Assembly (NCBI GenBank): GCA_963847965.1
Contig: CAWKCG010000004.1
Span: forward strand, 98,895 to 162,894
Direction of reading: 5' to 3'
From: Palsa-504 sp963847965
GTDB lineage: Bacteria; Actinomycetota; Actinomycetes; Streptosporangiales; Streptosporangiaceae
Length of the DNA: 64,000 nucleotides
Shown in pieces: positions 18,062 through 26,789 of the stretch (positions within the stretch are counted from its first letter, which is position 1; each line of letters starts with the position of its first letter). A program made the translations under genes and the position numbers. Below the pieces are notes generated by a model. That model made no database searches. It was given only the letters and a program-made list of their open reading frames with translations, and was not told where the DNA came from.

Positions 18062-19072
18062 TCAGGCGAAGTGCGGCATCACCTCGGTGGCCAGGAGTTC
18101 GGCTGTCTGCAGCGCCTCATCCTCGGTCATGTCGCCGAAGCACGTTTCCAGCGCCATGTAGGTGATCCCGCCGATGTCGCGATGACGCGCGACCCACTCG
18201 CGGGCACCGGCCGGGTCGCCGGCGTAGAAGTGGCCGATCGCGTGGATGCCCTCGAACGTTTCGGCCGGGAAGACCGGCGGTATCGGGATGTCGTATTTCT
18301 TCCAGAGGTAGTAGAGGCTGTCCCTGAACCGCGCGAAGGCCCGGTTGGCGGTCTTCATCGCCTCCTCGCTGGTCGGCGCGAGCACCATGTTCCGGGAGAT
18401 GCCCAGCGGCGGCAGGTCATCCAGCGAGCGCCCGAGCGATGCCCACTCGGCCTGGTAGGCGTCGGTCAGTACCCGGACGGCCTCCGACGGGACCAGCGCC
18501 ATCATCGGCATGCCGAGCCGCGCGCACCATTGCGCCTTCGTCGGCGTCCGGGTGCCGTACCACAGCGGCGGGTGCGGCCGCTGGACGGGGCGTGAGGTAA
18601 CCGGCGCGTCAACCAGCTTGTAGTACTTCCCGTCGAAGGTCACGCTGTCCGACGTCAGCCCCTGCTGCAGTATCGCGAAGGCCTCGTCGAACCGGCCTTG
18701 CGCCTCCTCCTCGCCCGACACGCCGTGGAACGCCAGTTCGGCAGGCGAGACGCCCCGGCCCACGCCTAGGTCGAGCCGCCCGTTGGACAGCTGGTCCAGC
18801 GTCACCGCCTCCTCGATGACGCGCATCGGGTGGTACAGCGACAAGATCGTGATGAGCGTCCCGAGCCGCAGCCGCGAGGTCCGCTGCGCGGCCGCCGCCA
18901 GCATCAGGTGCGGCGACGGCGTGACGGCCAGCGGCGTCCCGTGGTGCTCGGTCAGGTGGTAGGCGTAGAAGCCTAGCCGGTCGTAGGCCTCGATCAGCTC
19001 CAGCCGCTCGGCGACCTGCCGGACATGCGGCCGTCCCGTGTCGTCGTTATGGTCGATGATCCCGAAGCGCAT
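18062..19072 (-). CDS. LLM-class flavin-dependent oxidoreductase (luciferase-like)
   Basis: The 336-residue TIM-barrel protein begins MRFGIIDHND. It contains LGFYAYHLTEHHGTPLAVTPSP, TSRLRLGTLITILSLYHPMRVIEE and LSNGRLDLGVGRGV, hallmarks of the bacterial luciferase-like monooxygenase family (alkanal monooxygenase alpha branch). It probably uses reduced FMN or F420; the substrate is unknown. It is convergent to nothing close and follows the Zur-regulated operon on the same strand, with the Zur box between, so it is transcribed separately. Confidence 0.88.
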   Translation of the reverse strand: MRFGIIDHNDDTGRPHVRQVAERLELIEAYDRLGFYAYHLTEHHGTPLAVTPSPHLMLAAAAQRTSRLRLGTLITILSLYHPMRVIEEAVTLDQLSNGRLDLGVGRGVSPAELAFHGVSGEEEAQGRFDEAFAILQQGLTSDSVTFDGKYYKLVDAPVTSRPVQRPHPPLWYGTRTPTKAQWCARLGMPMMALVPSEAVRVLTDAYQAEWASLGRSLDDLPPLGISRNMVLAPTSEEAMKTANRAFARFRDSLYYLWKKYDIPIPPVFPAETFEGIHAIGHFYAGDPAGAREWVARHRDIGGITYMALETCFGDMTEDEALQTAELLATEVMPHFA

Positions 19073-19116
19073 GCGCTGAACCTAACCCCGCAACCCTCCC
19101 CGCACCAGAGTGCTGC

Positions 19117-19380
19117 ATGCTGAGTGCCGTCCCAACGTCCGGCTCGCAGCCGGACTACAGCAACCCGTCGGTGGTCGCGGCCTCGATCAAGACTCAGCTA
19201 CAGCACCGGCTCAGCGACCAGTCCGGCCAGTACTACGAGCCGGGCGTAACCGTCACCTCCGTGGTCTGCACGCCGTCGGGCACCAGCACCGATCACTGCG
19301 CGATCACGCTGTCCAACGGGGTGACCGGCGCGACGACGGCCGTAATCCTGGACAACGGGAAGGGCTCCCGCACGCAGTAA
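19117..19380 (+). CDS. Small DUF4333-like protein, possibly truncated
   Basis: The 87-residue frame includes PSVVAASIKTQLQHRLSDQ, VTSVVCTPSGTSTDHCAITL and a terminal VILDNGKGS. The two-cysteine beta pattern resembles DUF4333 domains of secreted or lipoproteins. No signal peptide or clear ribosome-binding site precedes the ATG, so it may be a fragment that lost its leader. Confidence 0.4.
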   Translation: MLSAVPTSGSQPDYSNPSVVAASIKTQLQHRLSDQSGQYYEPGVTVTSVVCTPSGTSTDHCAITLSNGVTGATTAVILDNGKGSRTQ

Positions 19381-19440
19381 GCCTGAGCCCAGTGTCGCAG
19401 GCGGCACATTCATCCTCGACCAAGCCCTAGGGTGCCGCGT

Positions 19441-19893
19441 TTAGCTCTGGGAAGCCTCCGCGGCCTTCACTAGACCGGCCACGATGACCGGGTACAGGTT
19501 GCGCAGCGACCGGTACACCAGGCGGCCCATGATGGTTCGGTCCCACGATGCGCCCCAGCGGATGAGAGTGCCGTCGGGCGACGGGGTCAGCGTGACCTCG
19601 GCCCGGTAATTGCGCACCGGGATTCCGCGCAGGACGGTGTAGGCCAGCCGCTTGCCAGGCTCGACGTCGAGGATTTCCTCAACCGAGACCGGGTACCGGA
19701 ACCCGTAGCGCTTTGACCCCTCCAGCCAGTAAACGGCGCCCTTGCCGTTCGCGGCCGCGTCGCCCTCGCTCCGGTAGCCGCCCTTGCGCCATGGTCCCCA
19801 CTGCGGGTACACCATGACATCGCTGAGCAGGGACCAGACCACCTCGGGCGGCACATGGGCGGTCTGCTCGGCCGCAGCTTCCACCTTGCGCAT
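19441..19893 (-). CDS. SRPBCC (START/polyketide cyclase-like) family protein
   Basis: The 150-residue protein shows the SRPBCC helix-grip pattern: HVPPEVVWSLLSDVMVYPQW near the start, a GxxxxW-type VYWLEGSKRYGFRYPVSVEE and TLIRWGASWDRT. Such proteins bind hydrophobic ligands in a central cavity; the ligand is unknown. It is a single gene with no obvious operon. Confidence 0.8.
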   Translation of the reverse strand: MRKVEAAAEQTAHVPPEVVWSLLSDVMVYPQWGPWRKGGYRSEGDAAANGKGAVYWLEGSKRYGFRYPVSVEEILDVEPGKRLAYTVLRGIPVRNYRAEVTLTPSPDGTLIRWGASWDRTIMGRLVYRSLRNLYPVIVAGLVKAAEASQS

Positions 19894-20022
19894 AGACAGG
19901 TTTTACCGCCCACGGGTTAGACCGTACAAGAGCAATCCGGGGCCTGATCACCCCGTCGCGGCCCTCTCGCTGGCCAAACCCGCAGGTCAGGAGGCATGGA
20001 CCGAGTGCTGGCACCCCACACA

Positions 20023-20053
20023 CGCATGAGGTGGCATGATTTCGGCGCCCGCA
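20023..20053 (+). repeat. Direct repeat copy 1 flanking the alpha/beta hydrolase gene
   Basis: The 31-nt sequence starting CGCATGAGGTGGCATGAT recurs imperfectly at 21275-21305 (CGCATGAGGTGACATCAT...) in the same orientation. The copies bracket the hydrolase gene at 20145-21122. They could be relics of an insertion event or a repeated regulatory element. Confidence 0.45.
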
Positions 20054-20144
20054 CCATACAGGATCGCTCACAATCGGCAAGGTCGATGCCCGGACCTGGC
20101 TGCTGTCCCGGATCCGCTGGTCCTGATCTCGCAGGCCCCGACCG

Positions 20145-21122
20145 CTACAGCGACTTCAGCCAGTCCACGAGGAGTCGGCTGACCTCACCGGCCCGTTCCT
20201 GCTGGACCCAGTGACCGCATCCGGGGAGGATGTGGCTGCCCCGCAGGTCCGGCAGGGTGTCGGGAAAGCGGGCGATGGCCCTGGCCCCCCACCTGGTCGG
20301 ACCGTCCTTCTCCCCTCCGATGAACAAGGACGGAACCCGGATAGGCGCGCCTCTCCACGGCTGGAGGTCCTGCCAGTCCCGGTCCACGTTGCGGTAGCGG
20401 TTGAACGCTCCCCGAAAACCGGTCCGCTCGAACTCCCCGGCGTAGAACCCGAGGTCGTCCTCGGTGAGCCAGCCGGGAAGCGGGCCGGGGGCGGGAAAGC
20501 GGTCTCGCAGCATCGTGCCGCGAGCCACGGTAGCAATGGTCCCTCCGCCGGATGCCGGCCTCACCCCGTCGGCTGACGCCGCGACGTAGAAGCCGAGCAG
20601 CCACGATCGCACGTCGATCTCAGCTTCGCGCTCGGCTCGTCCCGGCTCCTGGAAGTAGTTGATGTAGAACTCCTCGTCGGGGCCGGCCAGCCTGCCCAGC
20701 TCGGCGAAGGCTTCGGTGGGCCGCCGGCTGCCCGGGGGGCTGTAGGGGACGCTGAGCATCGCCACCGCGGTGAAGATGTCCGGTCGCAGCAGTGCCGAGC
20801 AGGAGGCGATCGGCGCCCCCCAGTCGTGGCCGATGATGATCGCCGGCGCGTCTCGGCCGGCCAGCGCCTCCACCACCCCGAGGTTGTCGCTGACGTGCTG
20901 GAGCATCCCGTAGGCCTCGACCTCCAGGGGGGCGGAGGACCTCCCGTACCCCCGGACATCGATCGCCACGGCCCGGAACCCGGCCTCGGCGATCGCCGGC
21001 AGCTGGTGGCGCCACGAGTACCACGACTCGGGGAATCCGTGGACGAGCAGGACCAGCGGCCCGGACCCTTCCTCCACGCAGTGGATCCTCGTCCCCCGGG
21101 CGTCTATGACCTGGTGCTTCAT
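20145..21122 (-). CDS. Alpha/beta hydrolase, epoxide hydrolase-like
   Basis: The 325-residue protein has an oxyanion motif HGFPESWYSWRHQ (about residue 30), the nucleophile elbow GHDWGAPIA (Asp about 104) and the catalytic His in GCGHWVQQE near the C-terminus. HGFPxSWxxWRxQ plus GHDWG is typical of soluble epoxide hydrolases/haloalkane dehalogenase relatives; the Asp nucleophile favours epoxide hydrolase. ATG 21122 begins the conserved MKHQVIDARGTRIHCVEEG. The frame upstream is not conserved. Confidence 0.88.
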   Translation of the reverse strand: MKHQVIDARGTRIHCVEEGSGPLVLLVHGFPESWYSWRHQLPAIAEAGFRAVAIDVRGYGRSSAPLEVEAYGMLQHVSDNLGVVEALAGRDAPAIIIGHDWGAPIASCSALLRPDIFTAVAMLSVPYSPPGSRRPTEAFAELGRLAGPDEEFYINYFQEPGRAEREAEIDVRSWLLGFYVAASADGVRPASGGGTIATVARGTMLRDRFPAPGPLPGWLTEDDLGFYAGEFERTGFRGAFNRYRNVDRDWQDLQPWRGAPIRVPSLFIGGEKDGPTRWGARAIARFPDTLPDLRGSHILPGCGHWVQQERAGEVSRLLVDWLKSL

Positions 21123-21274
21123 GGGCCAGAGGCTATGTGAAGGACCGGCGCTGCACCTCCCCTCCGAGAGGATTGGCGGTCCTGTACCGTACCGGACCCA
21201 TCCCACCTGGCCGATGTCCGCCGTCGCTGTCTATGTGACCAGCCGACCAGCCTGATCCGCGAATATTCGCAGGT

Positions 21275-21305
21275 CGCATGAGGTGACATCATTTTCGGCA
21301 CCACA
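21275..21305 (+). repeat. Direct repeat copy 2 in a 320-nt intergenic region
   Basis: This is the second copy of the 20023-20053 element, at roughly 80% identity with one extra T. The rest of the 21123-21442 gap between the divergently placed hydrolase and DUF805 genes shows no gene or strong hairpin. Confidence 0.45.
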
Positions 21306-21442
21306 GGCAGCCTGGTAATCGTCCTTTCGCATCCCGACTCGTGGCTGGACCACGTCGACGCGCTCACCGTCGCTGCACGGATGCTGACGACGGCCAGTCG
21401 GTCAGTGTCATGTTCGAGCACTGACCGACTGGTCGGCCGCGA

Positions 21443-22033
21443 TCACCCGAAGCGGTTGGGACCGGGGGTGCCTTCCATCACGGTGAGGACGAGGAGCCAG
21501 ATGCCGCCGATGAACGGCACGAAGGCGATGAAGTACCAGAACCCGGACTTGTCCTGGTCGTGCAGACGGCGGATGGTCAGCGACAGGCTCAGGAGGAACG
21601 AGGCGACGCCGGCGGCCAGGTACAGCAGGATGCTGAGGACCGGGGCGTGGACGACCGCGAAGATGACGGCGAGGATCAGTACGCCCACCCAGCCGATCAG
21701 TTCGGCCAGGGCGAACCACCAGTAGGACGACCGTGACGCGCGGCCGTTGTACTCGAACATGTTCTGGAACGCCAGCTTGATCGCGTCGGTGAAGCCGACC
21801 GGGCCGCCCTGCAGGTAGCCGCGCGGGCCGCCGACGGGCGCGTAACCCCCCTGCTGCTGCGGGTAGGAGGCGTAGCCGCCCTGGAGAGGGTAGCCGCTTT
21901 GGGGAGGGTAGCCACCCTGCGGAGCGTTGCCGCCTTGGGGCGGTGGGTAGCCGCCTTGGGGAGGGTAGCCGCCTTGGGGAGGGTAGCCACCCTGCTGCTG
22001 ACCAGGGTCGTAAGGGCCGTAGGGAGTACTCAC
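21443..22033 (-). CDS. DUF805 membrane protein with Gly/Tyr/Pro/Gln-repeat N-terminus
   Basis: The 196-residue protein has a low-complexity N-terminal tail of about 75 residues built from GGYPPQ-type repeats (at least six), followed by a DUF805 domain. That domain reads FQNMFEYNGRASRSSYWWF, then about four membrane segments with LSLTIRRLHDQDKSGFWY between. DUF805 proteins are small inner-membrane proteins of unknown role. The repeats are encoded by near-identical hexamer-coding DNA, so copy number may vary between strains. Confidence 0.9.
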   Translation of the reverse strand: MSTPYGPYDPGQQQGGYPPQGGYPPQGGYPPPQGGNAPQGGYPPQSGYPLQGGYASYPQQQGGYAPVGGPRGYLQGGPVGFTDAIKLAFQNMFEYNGRASRSSYWWFALAELIGWVGVLILAVIFAVVHAPVLSILLYLAAGVASFLLSLSLTIRRLHDQDKSGFWYFIAFVPFIGGIWLLVLTVMEGTPGPNRFG

Positions 22034-22150
22034 GTCTTACCTCAGATTCCCCGTTCGGTGTCCGATGGACAGAACAAACTGATTCTGTAGACGTTTGAGC
22101 TGCCGCGCAGCACAATGCTCACATTGTTGCCTTGAAGGCGCTCAAGTGAG

Positions 22151-22375
22151 GTGAATTGTCATAGATTGCAACATCTTCCTTATGGTAATGGAGGCGCTGG
22201 TGGCCGCCCGCCGCCCCGGCCGGCCGGTACCGCCGCGATCGGGGCGGTTGTGCATCTGCTGGCCACCGCCATCGAGGAGGGCCGGGACCTGTCCTCGATG
22301 AGCGGCATCCTGGCCGACACCGCCTACCGTCTGCTGCTGGCCTGCCGGCCCGGCCTCACTTCAGGTGCCGGGTGA
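22151..22375 (+). CDS. Doubtful small open frame
   Basis: The 74-codon frame has a plausible helical second half (AIGAVVHLLATAIEEGRDLSS) but a proline/arginine-rich start and no known domain. Its end overlaps the convergent hydrolase remnant by 20 nt. It may be a remnant itself. The surrounding 22034-22355 gap has no other recognisable feature. Confidence 0.25.
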   Translation: MNCHRLQHLPYGNGGAGGRPPPRPAGTAAIGAVVHLLATAIEEGRDLSSMSGILADTAYRLLLACRPGLTSGAG

Positions 22376-22712
22376 AGAACCGGGCCCCGTCGTCCACCTC
22401 GAACCACGGGGTACCGGCGTGCCCGCCCAGATTGGCGTGCAGCGTCTTCTCTTTGGTGCCGAAGGCGTCGAACAGGTCCAGGGTCGGCTGCCGTTCCATC
22501 CCTTCGTCGTCCCACTGCATCAGGAACTGCAGCGGAATAGTGACCCGCTGGGCCTCCTCGCGCAGGGTGCTGGGCACGAAACCCTGCGCGCAGAAATTGA
22601 CGGCCGAGATGCGCGGCTCGACCACCGCCAGGCGAATGCCGATGGCGGTCATCCCCTCGTACCCGACCGGGCCGCCGATCTCGGGCAGCGAAAGGAGGGC
22701 GTCCAGGGTGGT
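22356..22712 (-). pseudogene. C-terminal remnant of a dienelactone-hydrolase-like alpha/beta hydrolase
   Basis: The minus-strand frame reads LSLPEIGGPVGYEGMTAIG, RLAVVEPRISAVNF, VTIPLQFLMQWDDEG, LFDAFGTKEKTLHANLGGH and FFTRHLK-stop. This is a typical second half of an alpha/beta hydrolase, with the acid Asp (QWDDEG) and His (GGH) but no nucleophile elbow. Its N-terminal half is replaced at about 22713 by the end of a truncated ABC exporter gene in another frame. It cannot be functional as it stands. Confidence 0.7.
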
Positions 22713-24246
22713 CCGCCAGCGCGACGCGCTGCCGCTGCCCGCCGGACAGCTTGACGCCACGCTCTCCGACCATCGTGTCGAATCCGTCCGGCAGGGCGTC
22801 CGCGAACTCCATCACGTGCGCGGCCTGCGCGGCCCGGCGGATCTGTCCGTCGGTCGCGTCCGGTCGCGCGAACGCGATGTTGTCGCGGAGGGTCCGGTGG
22901 AACATCGCGGGTTCTTGCGGCACGTAGGCGATCAGGCTGCGCAGGTCCGCCTGGCGCAGCTTGGTGATGTCCTGTCCGCCGATCAGGATCCGGCCCTCGT
23001 CGATGTCCGTCATCCGCAGCAGCAGCCGGGTCAGTGTGGTCTTGCCGCCGCCTGACCGGCCGACCAGTCCGAGCCTGGTCCCGTTCGGCACGACGAGGTC
23101 AAGGCCGCTGAACAGCGGCCGACCGCCGGCGTGCGCGAAGCTCACGTTCTCGAACCGGACATCGCTCCCGGCCGGCCGCAGCGGCTCGGGCGCGACCGGG
23201 TCGAGCACGGCCGGCGGCGTCAGCAGCAACTCGGTGAACTGCGCGGCCTCGGTCAGCGAGCTCTCCATCTGGCGGTAGATCTGGTTGAACTCGAACATGA
23301 TCTGTGTCGCGTTGGAGTAGTACGTGAACGTCACGATGATCGCCTCGATCCCGTGACCGCCCGCGCCGAGCGCGACCGCCAGCAGCAGGCCGAACACATT
23401 GGTCAGCACGGACATCGGTGCGACCAGCGTGTCGATGCGCAGGTTCCCGTAATCCCAGGAAAGAAGCGATTTCCGCCGCTGCTCGGCGACCCGCGACCGG
23501 TGCTCGGCGGCTTCCCGGTCCTCCGCCGCGAACGCGCGGATCGTGTCGATGTTCGCCAGGCTGTCGGCGACGTGCCCGGAAACCCGCGCGATTGCCTCCT
23601 CGCGCTGGTCGACCAGCTTCTGGCGACGGCGGATCAGCGGGGCGACGCCGGCGCCGGTGATCACGATCAGGCCGATGAGCCCGGCGACCAGCAACGGATC
23701 GAAACGCCACAGCACCACCGACGCGAACACCAGCGGCACAAGGCCGCTGACGATGTTGAACGCCAGATTATCGGCAAAGTCCTCGAACCGGGAAGCGAAG
23801 CTCAGCACCCGCTTGGTCAGCGAGCCGGCGAAGTTGTCGTGGAAGAACGCCGCGTCCTTCGCCAGCAGCTCGTCCATGCCGATGATGTAGAGGTTCTCGA
23901 TGCCGCGGCCGTCGAGGCGGTTCAGGCAGTGGATACCGACTCGCCACAAGACCTCGGCGAACAGCAGCGCCCCTGCGAACCCGAGCACATAGGGCATCGT
24001 CGCGCCGATCCCGGTCGGCGCGTGGCTGGCAAAGCGACCGACCAGCAAGGCGATGATCAGCGGGGCGACATAGGAGATGGACGTGTTTCCCAGCGCGGGA
24101 CACAGCATCGCCGGCACCGTGAAGCGCCACAACCGCGCCAGCCTGATTGCGTGCGTCAGATGTGTAGTTGCGGGCAGTCTTCGTTGGCACGTCCCGTGCA
24201 ACAGCGGTCCCCAGGAATGCGTACCTGAACAGCCTGCTACCAGCAC
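22713..24246 (-). pseudogene. ABC exporter (fused TM-ATPase) truncated in the signature motif
   Basis: The frame encodes a six-helix exporter membrane domain (PALGNTSISYVAPLIIALLVG onward), then an ATPase domain with Walker A GRSGGGKTTLTRLL and Q-loop YVPQEPAMFH. It stops matching the family just after the signature LSGGQRQRVALA. Walker B, D-loop and H-loop are missing. The sequence then changes, in another frame, to the end of a hydrolase gene. The junction at about 22713 looks like a deletion between two genes. Read-through produces a nonsense tail to 22324. The N-terminus (MLVAGCSGTHS...) also looks unconserved. Confidence 0.75.
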
Positions 24247-24302
24247 ATTTCACGCTACGTAGCTACACCAGGAACCCGATGGGTAGGCGCTCGCCAAAGG
24301 TA

Positions 24303-24317
24303 TAGACCATTGGTCTA
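24303..24317. promoter_or_regulatory. Perfect palindrome of GntR-site type
   Basis: TAGACCATTGGTCTA is a perfect 15-nt palindrome with TGGTCTA half sites like those bound by GntR/HutC-type regulators such as DasR, but in a different spacing. It lies upstream (minus strand) of the truncated exporter and downstream of the tRNA terminator. It may be the old operator of the exporter gene. Confidence 0.4.
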
Positions 24318-24443
24318 GTGGCGGCGGCCGGCCGTTGCCCGGCGCGGCCCGATCGCGGCCGTTTTTGACAAGCGCGCCACGACCCGGGCGTGACTCACGA
24401 GCTAACACGGAGCCAACATGGGGACAAAACGGACACATAAAAA

Positions 24444-24471
24444 TGACCTGGAGCGATAAAACCCCAGGTCA
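24444..24471 (-). terminator. Intrinsic terminator of tRNA-Lys
   Basis: On the minus strand, an 8-bp stem (TGACCTGG with CCAGGTCA) and AT-rich loop are followed by TTTTT, 8 nt after the tRNA 3' end. This is a standard factor-independent terminator. Confidence 0.8.
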
Positions 24472-24478
24472 GAACGGG

Positions 24479-24551
24479 TGCGCCGCCAGGGACTCGAACC
24501 CCGAACCCGCGGATTAAGAGTCCGCTGCTCTGCCAGTTGAGCTAGCGGCGC
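24479..24551 (-). tRNA. tRNA-Lys (anticodon CTT)
   Basis: The minus strand folds into a 73-nt tRNA. Its acceptor stem is GCGCCGC/GCGGCGC with discriminator A, and it has a D arm (TAGCTCAACTGGCAGAGCA), an anticodon loop ACTCTTAAT giving anticodon CTT, and a T arm with GGTTCGAGTCCC. CCA is not encoded. A terminator follows. Confidence 0.97.
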
Positions 24552-24762
24552 GTCCGGAAACGCTGTGATCGTAGCAGCAATCGGCGGGGCATGGCCACTC
24601 GCGGACCGCGCCCCGCCGCCGGTCCCGCCCGCGATTTCCACCGGCCAACCCTCATATTCCGAACGATCTGTGGTAGCTCGCCCAGAGCGGGCTTCGCCCG
24701 CCGCGGCAGCGCAGCGATGGCGCGCGTGAGACCGGGGCCCACCGCGCCAACCTGAGGAGATC

Positions 24763-26169
24763 ATGAGCAGCGCGTTTGACAGTCACACGAACAGCACCGG
24801 CCGTAACGCGGTAGAGTCGCCGCCCACGGCCGGGCCGCCTCAGACGACGCAACCGGGTCCGAGGGAGGCAGGGCCGGGCAACCGGCTGGCGTGGCTGGAC
24901 GTGCTCCGCGGCCTGGCGGCGCTGTTCGTGGTCTTCGACCACCTCAGCTACTACGTGCTCGTGCCCGCCCGGTGGGTCATCTATTCGTGGTTCGACCCCG
25001 GCAATTACGGCGTCTTCGTCTTCTTCATCATCAGCGGGTACATCGTGCCCGCCTCGCTGGAGCGCAAGGGCAGCGTGCGGACGTTCTGGGTGAGCCGCGT
25101 GTTCCGGCTCTACCCGCTGTACCTGCTGGCCGTGGGGCTTGCGGTGGGGCTGTGGCTGGTGCACTTCGGGGGACTGCGCGGGGCCGGCGCAGACCCGGAG
25201 ACCTCCGTGCTCGCCCAGCTGCTCATGATGTCCAACGTGCTCGCCGGGCCGAACCTGCCGAACGTGGTCTGGTCCCTGTCCTACGAAATGATCTTCTACC
25301 TGCTCCTGGTCGCGTTGTTCACGGCCAGGATCCACCGGCGCAGCAGCTGGTACGCGCTCGCGTTCGCGGCCGCCGCCCTGGCGCTCGGCGGCCTGCTGCC
25401 CCAGGCCTACTTCTCCCACAGCCTGTCCAGCCCCCGCCTGATCGCGCTGGCCGCCGACCTGATCGTGCTCGCCGGCCTGGCCGCCGCGGTCGTCCTGCGC
25501 GGCAAGCCGCGCGTTCTCGGCGCCGCCCTCGCCGCGGTGGTGGCGGTGGCGCTGCTCGCCTTCAACGGGGGCTGGATCTACCCGTGGGAGGCCCTGGCCA
25601 TCCTGGCGCTCATGTTCACCGGGACGGTGCTGTACCGCGCCGAGCAGGGGCAGTACCGGTGGCCGCACGCCATCGTGGTCTCGGTAGCGGTCCTGGGGCT
25701 CGCCGTCGCCGCCGGCCTGTGGCACAGCCACGCGTGGGGCATGTCCGCCTACTCCGAACTGGTCTGGGAGCGCCGCTGGGTCACCTCGCTCCTGCTGGCC
25801 GGGCTGACGTTCGGCGCCGGGCTGGCGTTCCGGCGCGTCCGCTGGCCCAGGGTGCTGACCTGGCTCGGCCTGATCAGCTACTCGGTGTACCTGCTGCACC
25901 CGCTGCTGGTCGAGGTCTACATTCACCTGCCCTGGGTGCCCCGCCCTCACCCGTTCTGGCTGCAGATCCTCCTCGCCGCGGCGTTCCTCGTCGTCTTGAT
26001 CGCGGTCAGCTCGCTGACCTACCTCGCCGTCGAGCGGCCCATGCAGGATGCCGGGCGCCGGGTGGCCCGCTGGCTCGACGCCCACTTCGGCGCCGACCGG
26101 GCCCGCGGCAGGGGGCCGGCCAGCCAGGAACCGGTCCTGGCCGGCCGCACCCGGGCGGCCACCGACTAG
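24763..26169 (+). CDS. Acyltransferase family 3 membrane protein (OafA/YrhL-like)
   Basis: The 468-residue protein has an N-terminal Ser/Pro/Thr-rich tail of about 40 residues, then about 10-11 membrane segments. The family's first-helix signature LAWLDVLRGLAALFVVFDHL includes the conserved Arg and His. VVWSLSYEMIFYLLLV and LGLISYSVYLLHPLLVE are further family blocks. Such enzymes O-acylate surface polysaccharides, peptidoglycan or secondary metabolites. GGAG precedes the ATG. Confidence 0.9.
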   Translation: MSSAFDSHTNSTGRNAVESPPTAGPPQTTQPGPREAGPGNRLAWLDVLRGLAALFVVFDHLSYYVLVPARWVIYSWFDPGNYGVFVFFIISGYIVPASLERKGSVRTFWVSRVFRLYPLYLLAVGLAVGLWLVHFGGLRGAGADPETSVLAQLLMMSNVLAGPNLPNVVWSLSYEMIFYLLLVALFTARIHRRSSWYALAFAAAALALGGLLPQAYFSHSLSSPRLIALAADLIVLAGLAAAVVLRGKPRVLGAALAAVVAVALLAFNGGWIYPWEALAILALMFTGTVLYRAEQGQYRWPHAIVVSVAVLGLAVAAGLWHSHAWGMSAYSELVWERRWVTSLLLAGLTFGAGLAFRRVRWPRVLTWLGLISYSVYLLHPLLVEVYIHLPWVPRPHPFWLQILLAAAFLVVLIAVSSLTYLAVERPMQDAGRRVARWLDAHFGADRARGRGPASQEPVLAGRTRAATD

Positions 26170-26192
26170 CCGCGCTGCGGCATGCTGGTGTC

Positions 26193-26789
26193 ATGGCCTC
26201 CAAGCCCGACCCGCCGCTGCCGCCGCCCCGTGAACCGGGTACGCCCTACCGAGTCTGCCTCGTATGCCTCGGGAATTACTGCCGGTCGCCGATGGCCGAG
26301 ACCGTGCTGCGCGGCTACCTGGCCGGGGCCGGACTCGGCGGGGCGGTCGTGGTGGACAGCGCCGGCACGGGGGACTGGCACGCCGGCCAGCCGATGCACG
26401 GGATGGCCATCCAGGCGCTGGCCCGCCGCGGTTACGACGGCTCGGCGCACCGCGGCAGGCAGCTCAAGCCCTCCTGGCTGGCCGAACGCGACCTGTTCCT
26501 GGCCATGGACGCGGACAACCTCGCGACCCTGCGGCGGATGGCCGGCCGGGCCGACGGCGCGAGGATCCGCCTGTTCGGCGAGGTCGGCGGGCTGGACCGG
26601 GTTCATGGCGGCGAGATCCCCGACCCATACGGGGGAAACACGGACGAGTTCGGCTACGTGCTGGACCTGCTCAGCGCCGCCGCGCCGGTCATCGTGGACC
26701 GCCTGAGCCAGCTGCTCGGGCCCGCCGCCCCGCCCGACCCCTACCCGGGAGGCTCGGAAGGCCCAGACCGCGCGGGCCCCGCGGGGTGA
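26193..26789 (+). CDS. Low-molecular-weight protein tyrosine phosphatase
   Basis: The 198-residue protein has the signature CLGNYCRSPMAE with nucleophile Cys25 and Arg31, the DSAGTGDWHAGQP substrate loop and the general-acid DPYGG motif. N- and C-terminal extensions (Pro-rich) make it longer than the usual 150-160 residues. The GTGA overlap couples it to the downstream fructosamine-kinase-like gene, the same pairing seen in other actinomycetes. It probably dephosphorylates protein tyrosines or arginines. Confidence 0.92.
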   Translation: MASKPDPPLPPPREPGTPYRVCLVCLGNYCRSPMAETVLRGYLAGAGLGGAVVVDSAGTGDWHAGQPMHGMAIQALARRGYDGSAHRGRQLKPSWLAERDLFLAMDADNLATLRRMAGRADGARIRLFGEVGGLDRVHGGEIPDPYGGNTDEFGYVLDLLSAAAPVIVDRLSQLLGPAAPPDPYPGGSEGPDRAGPAG

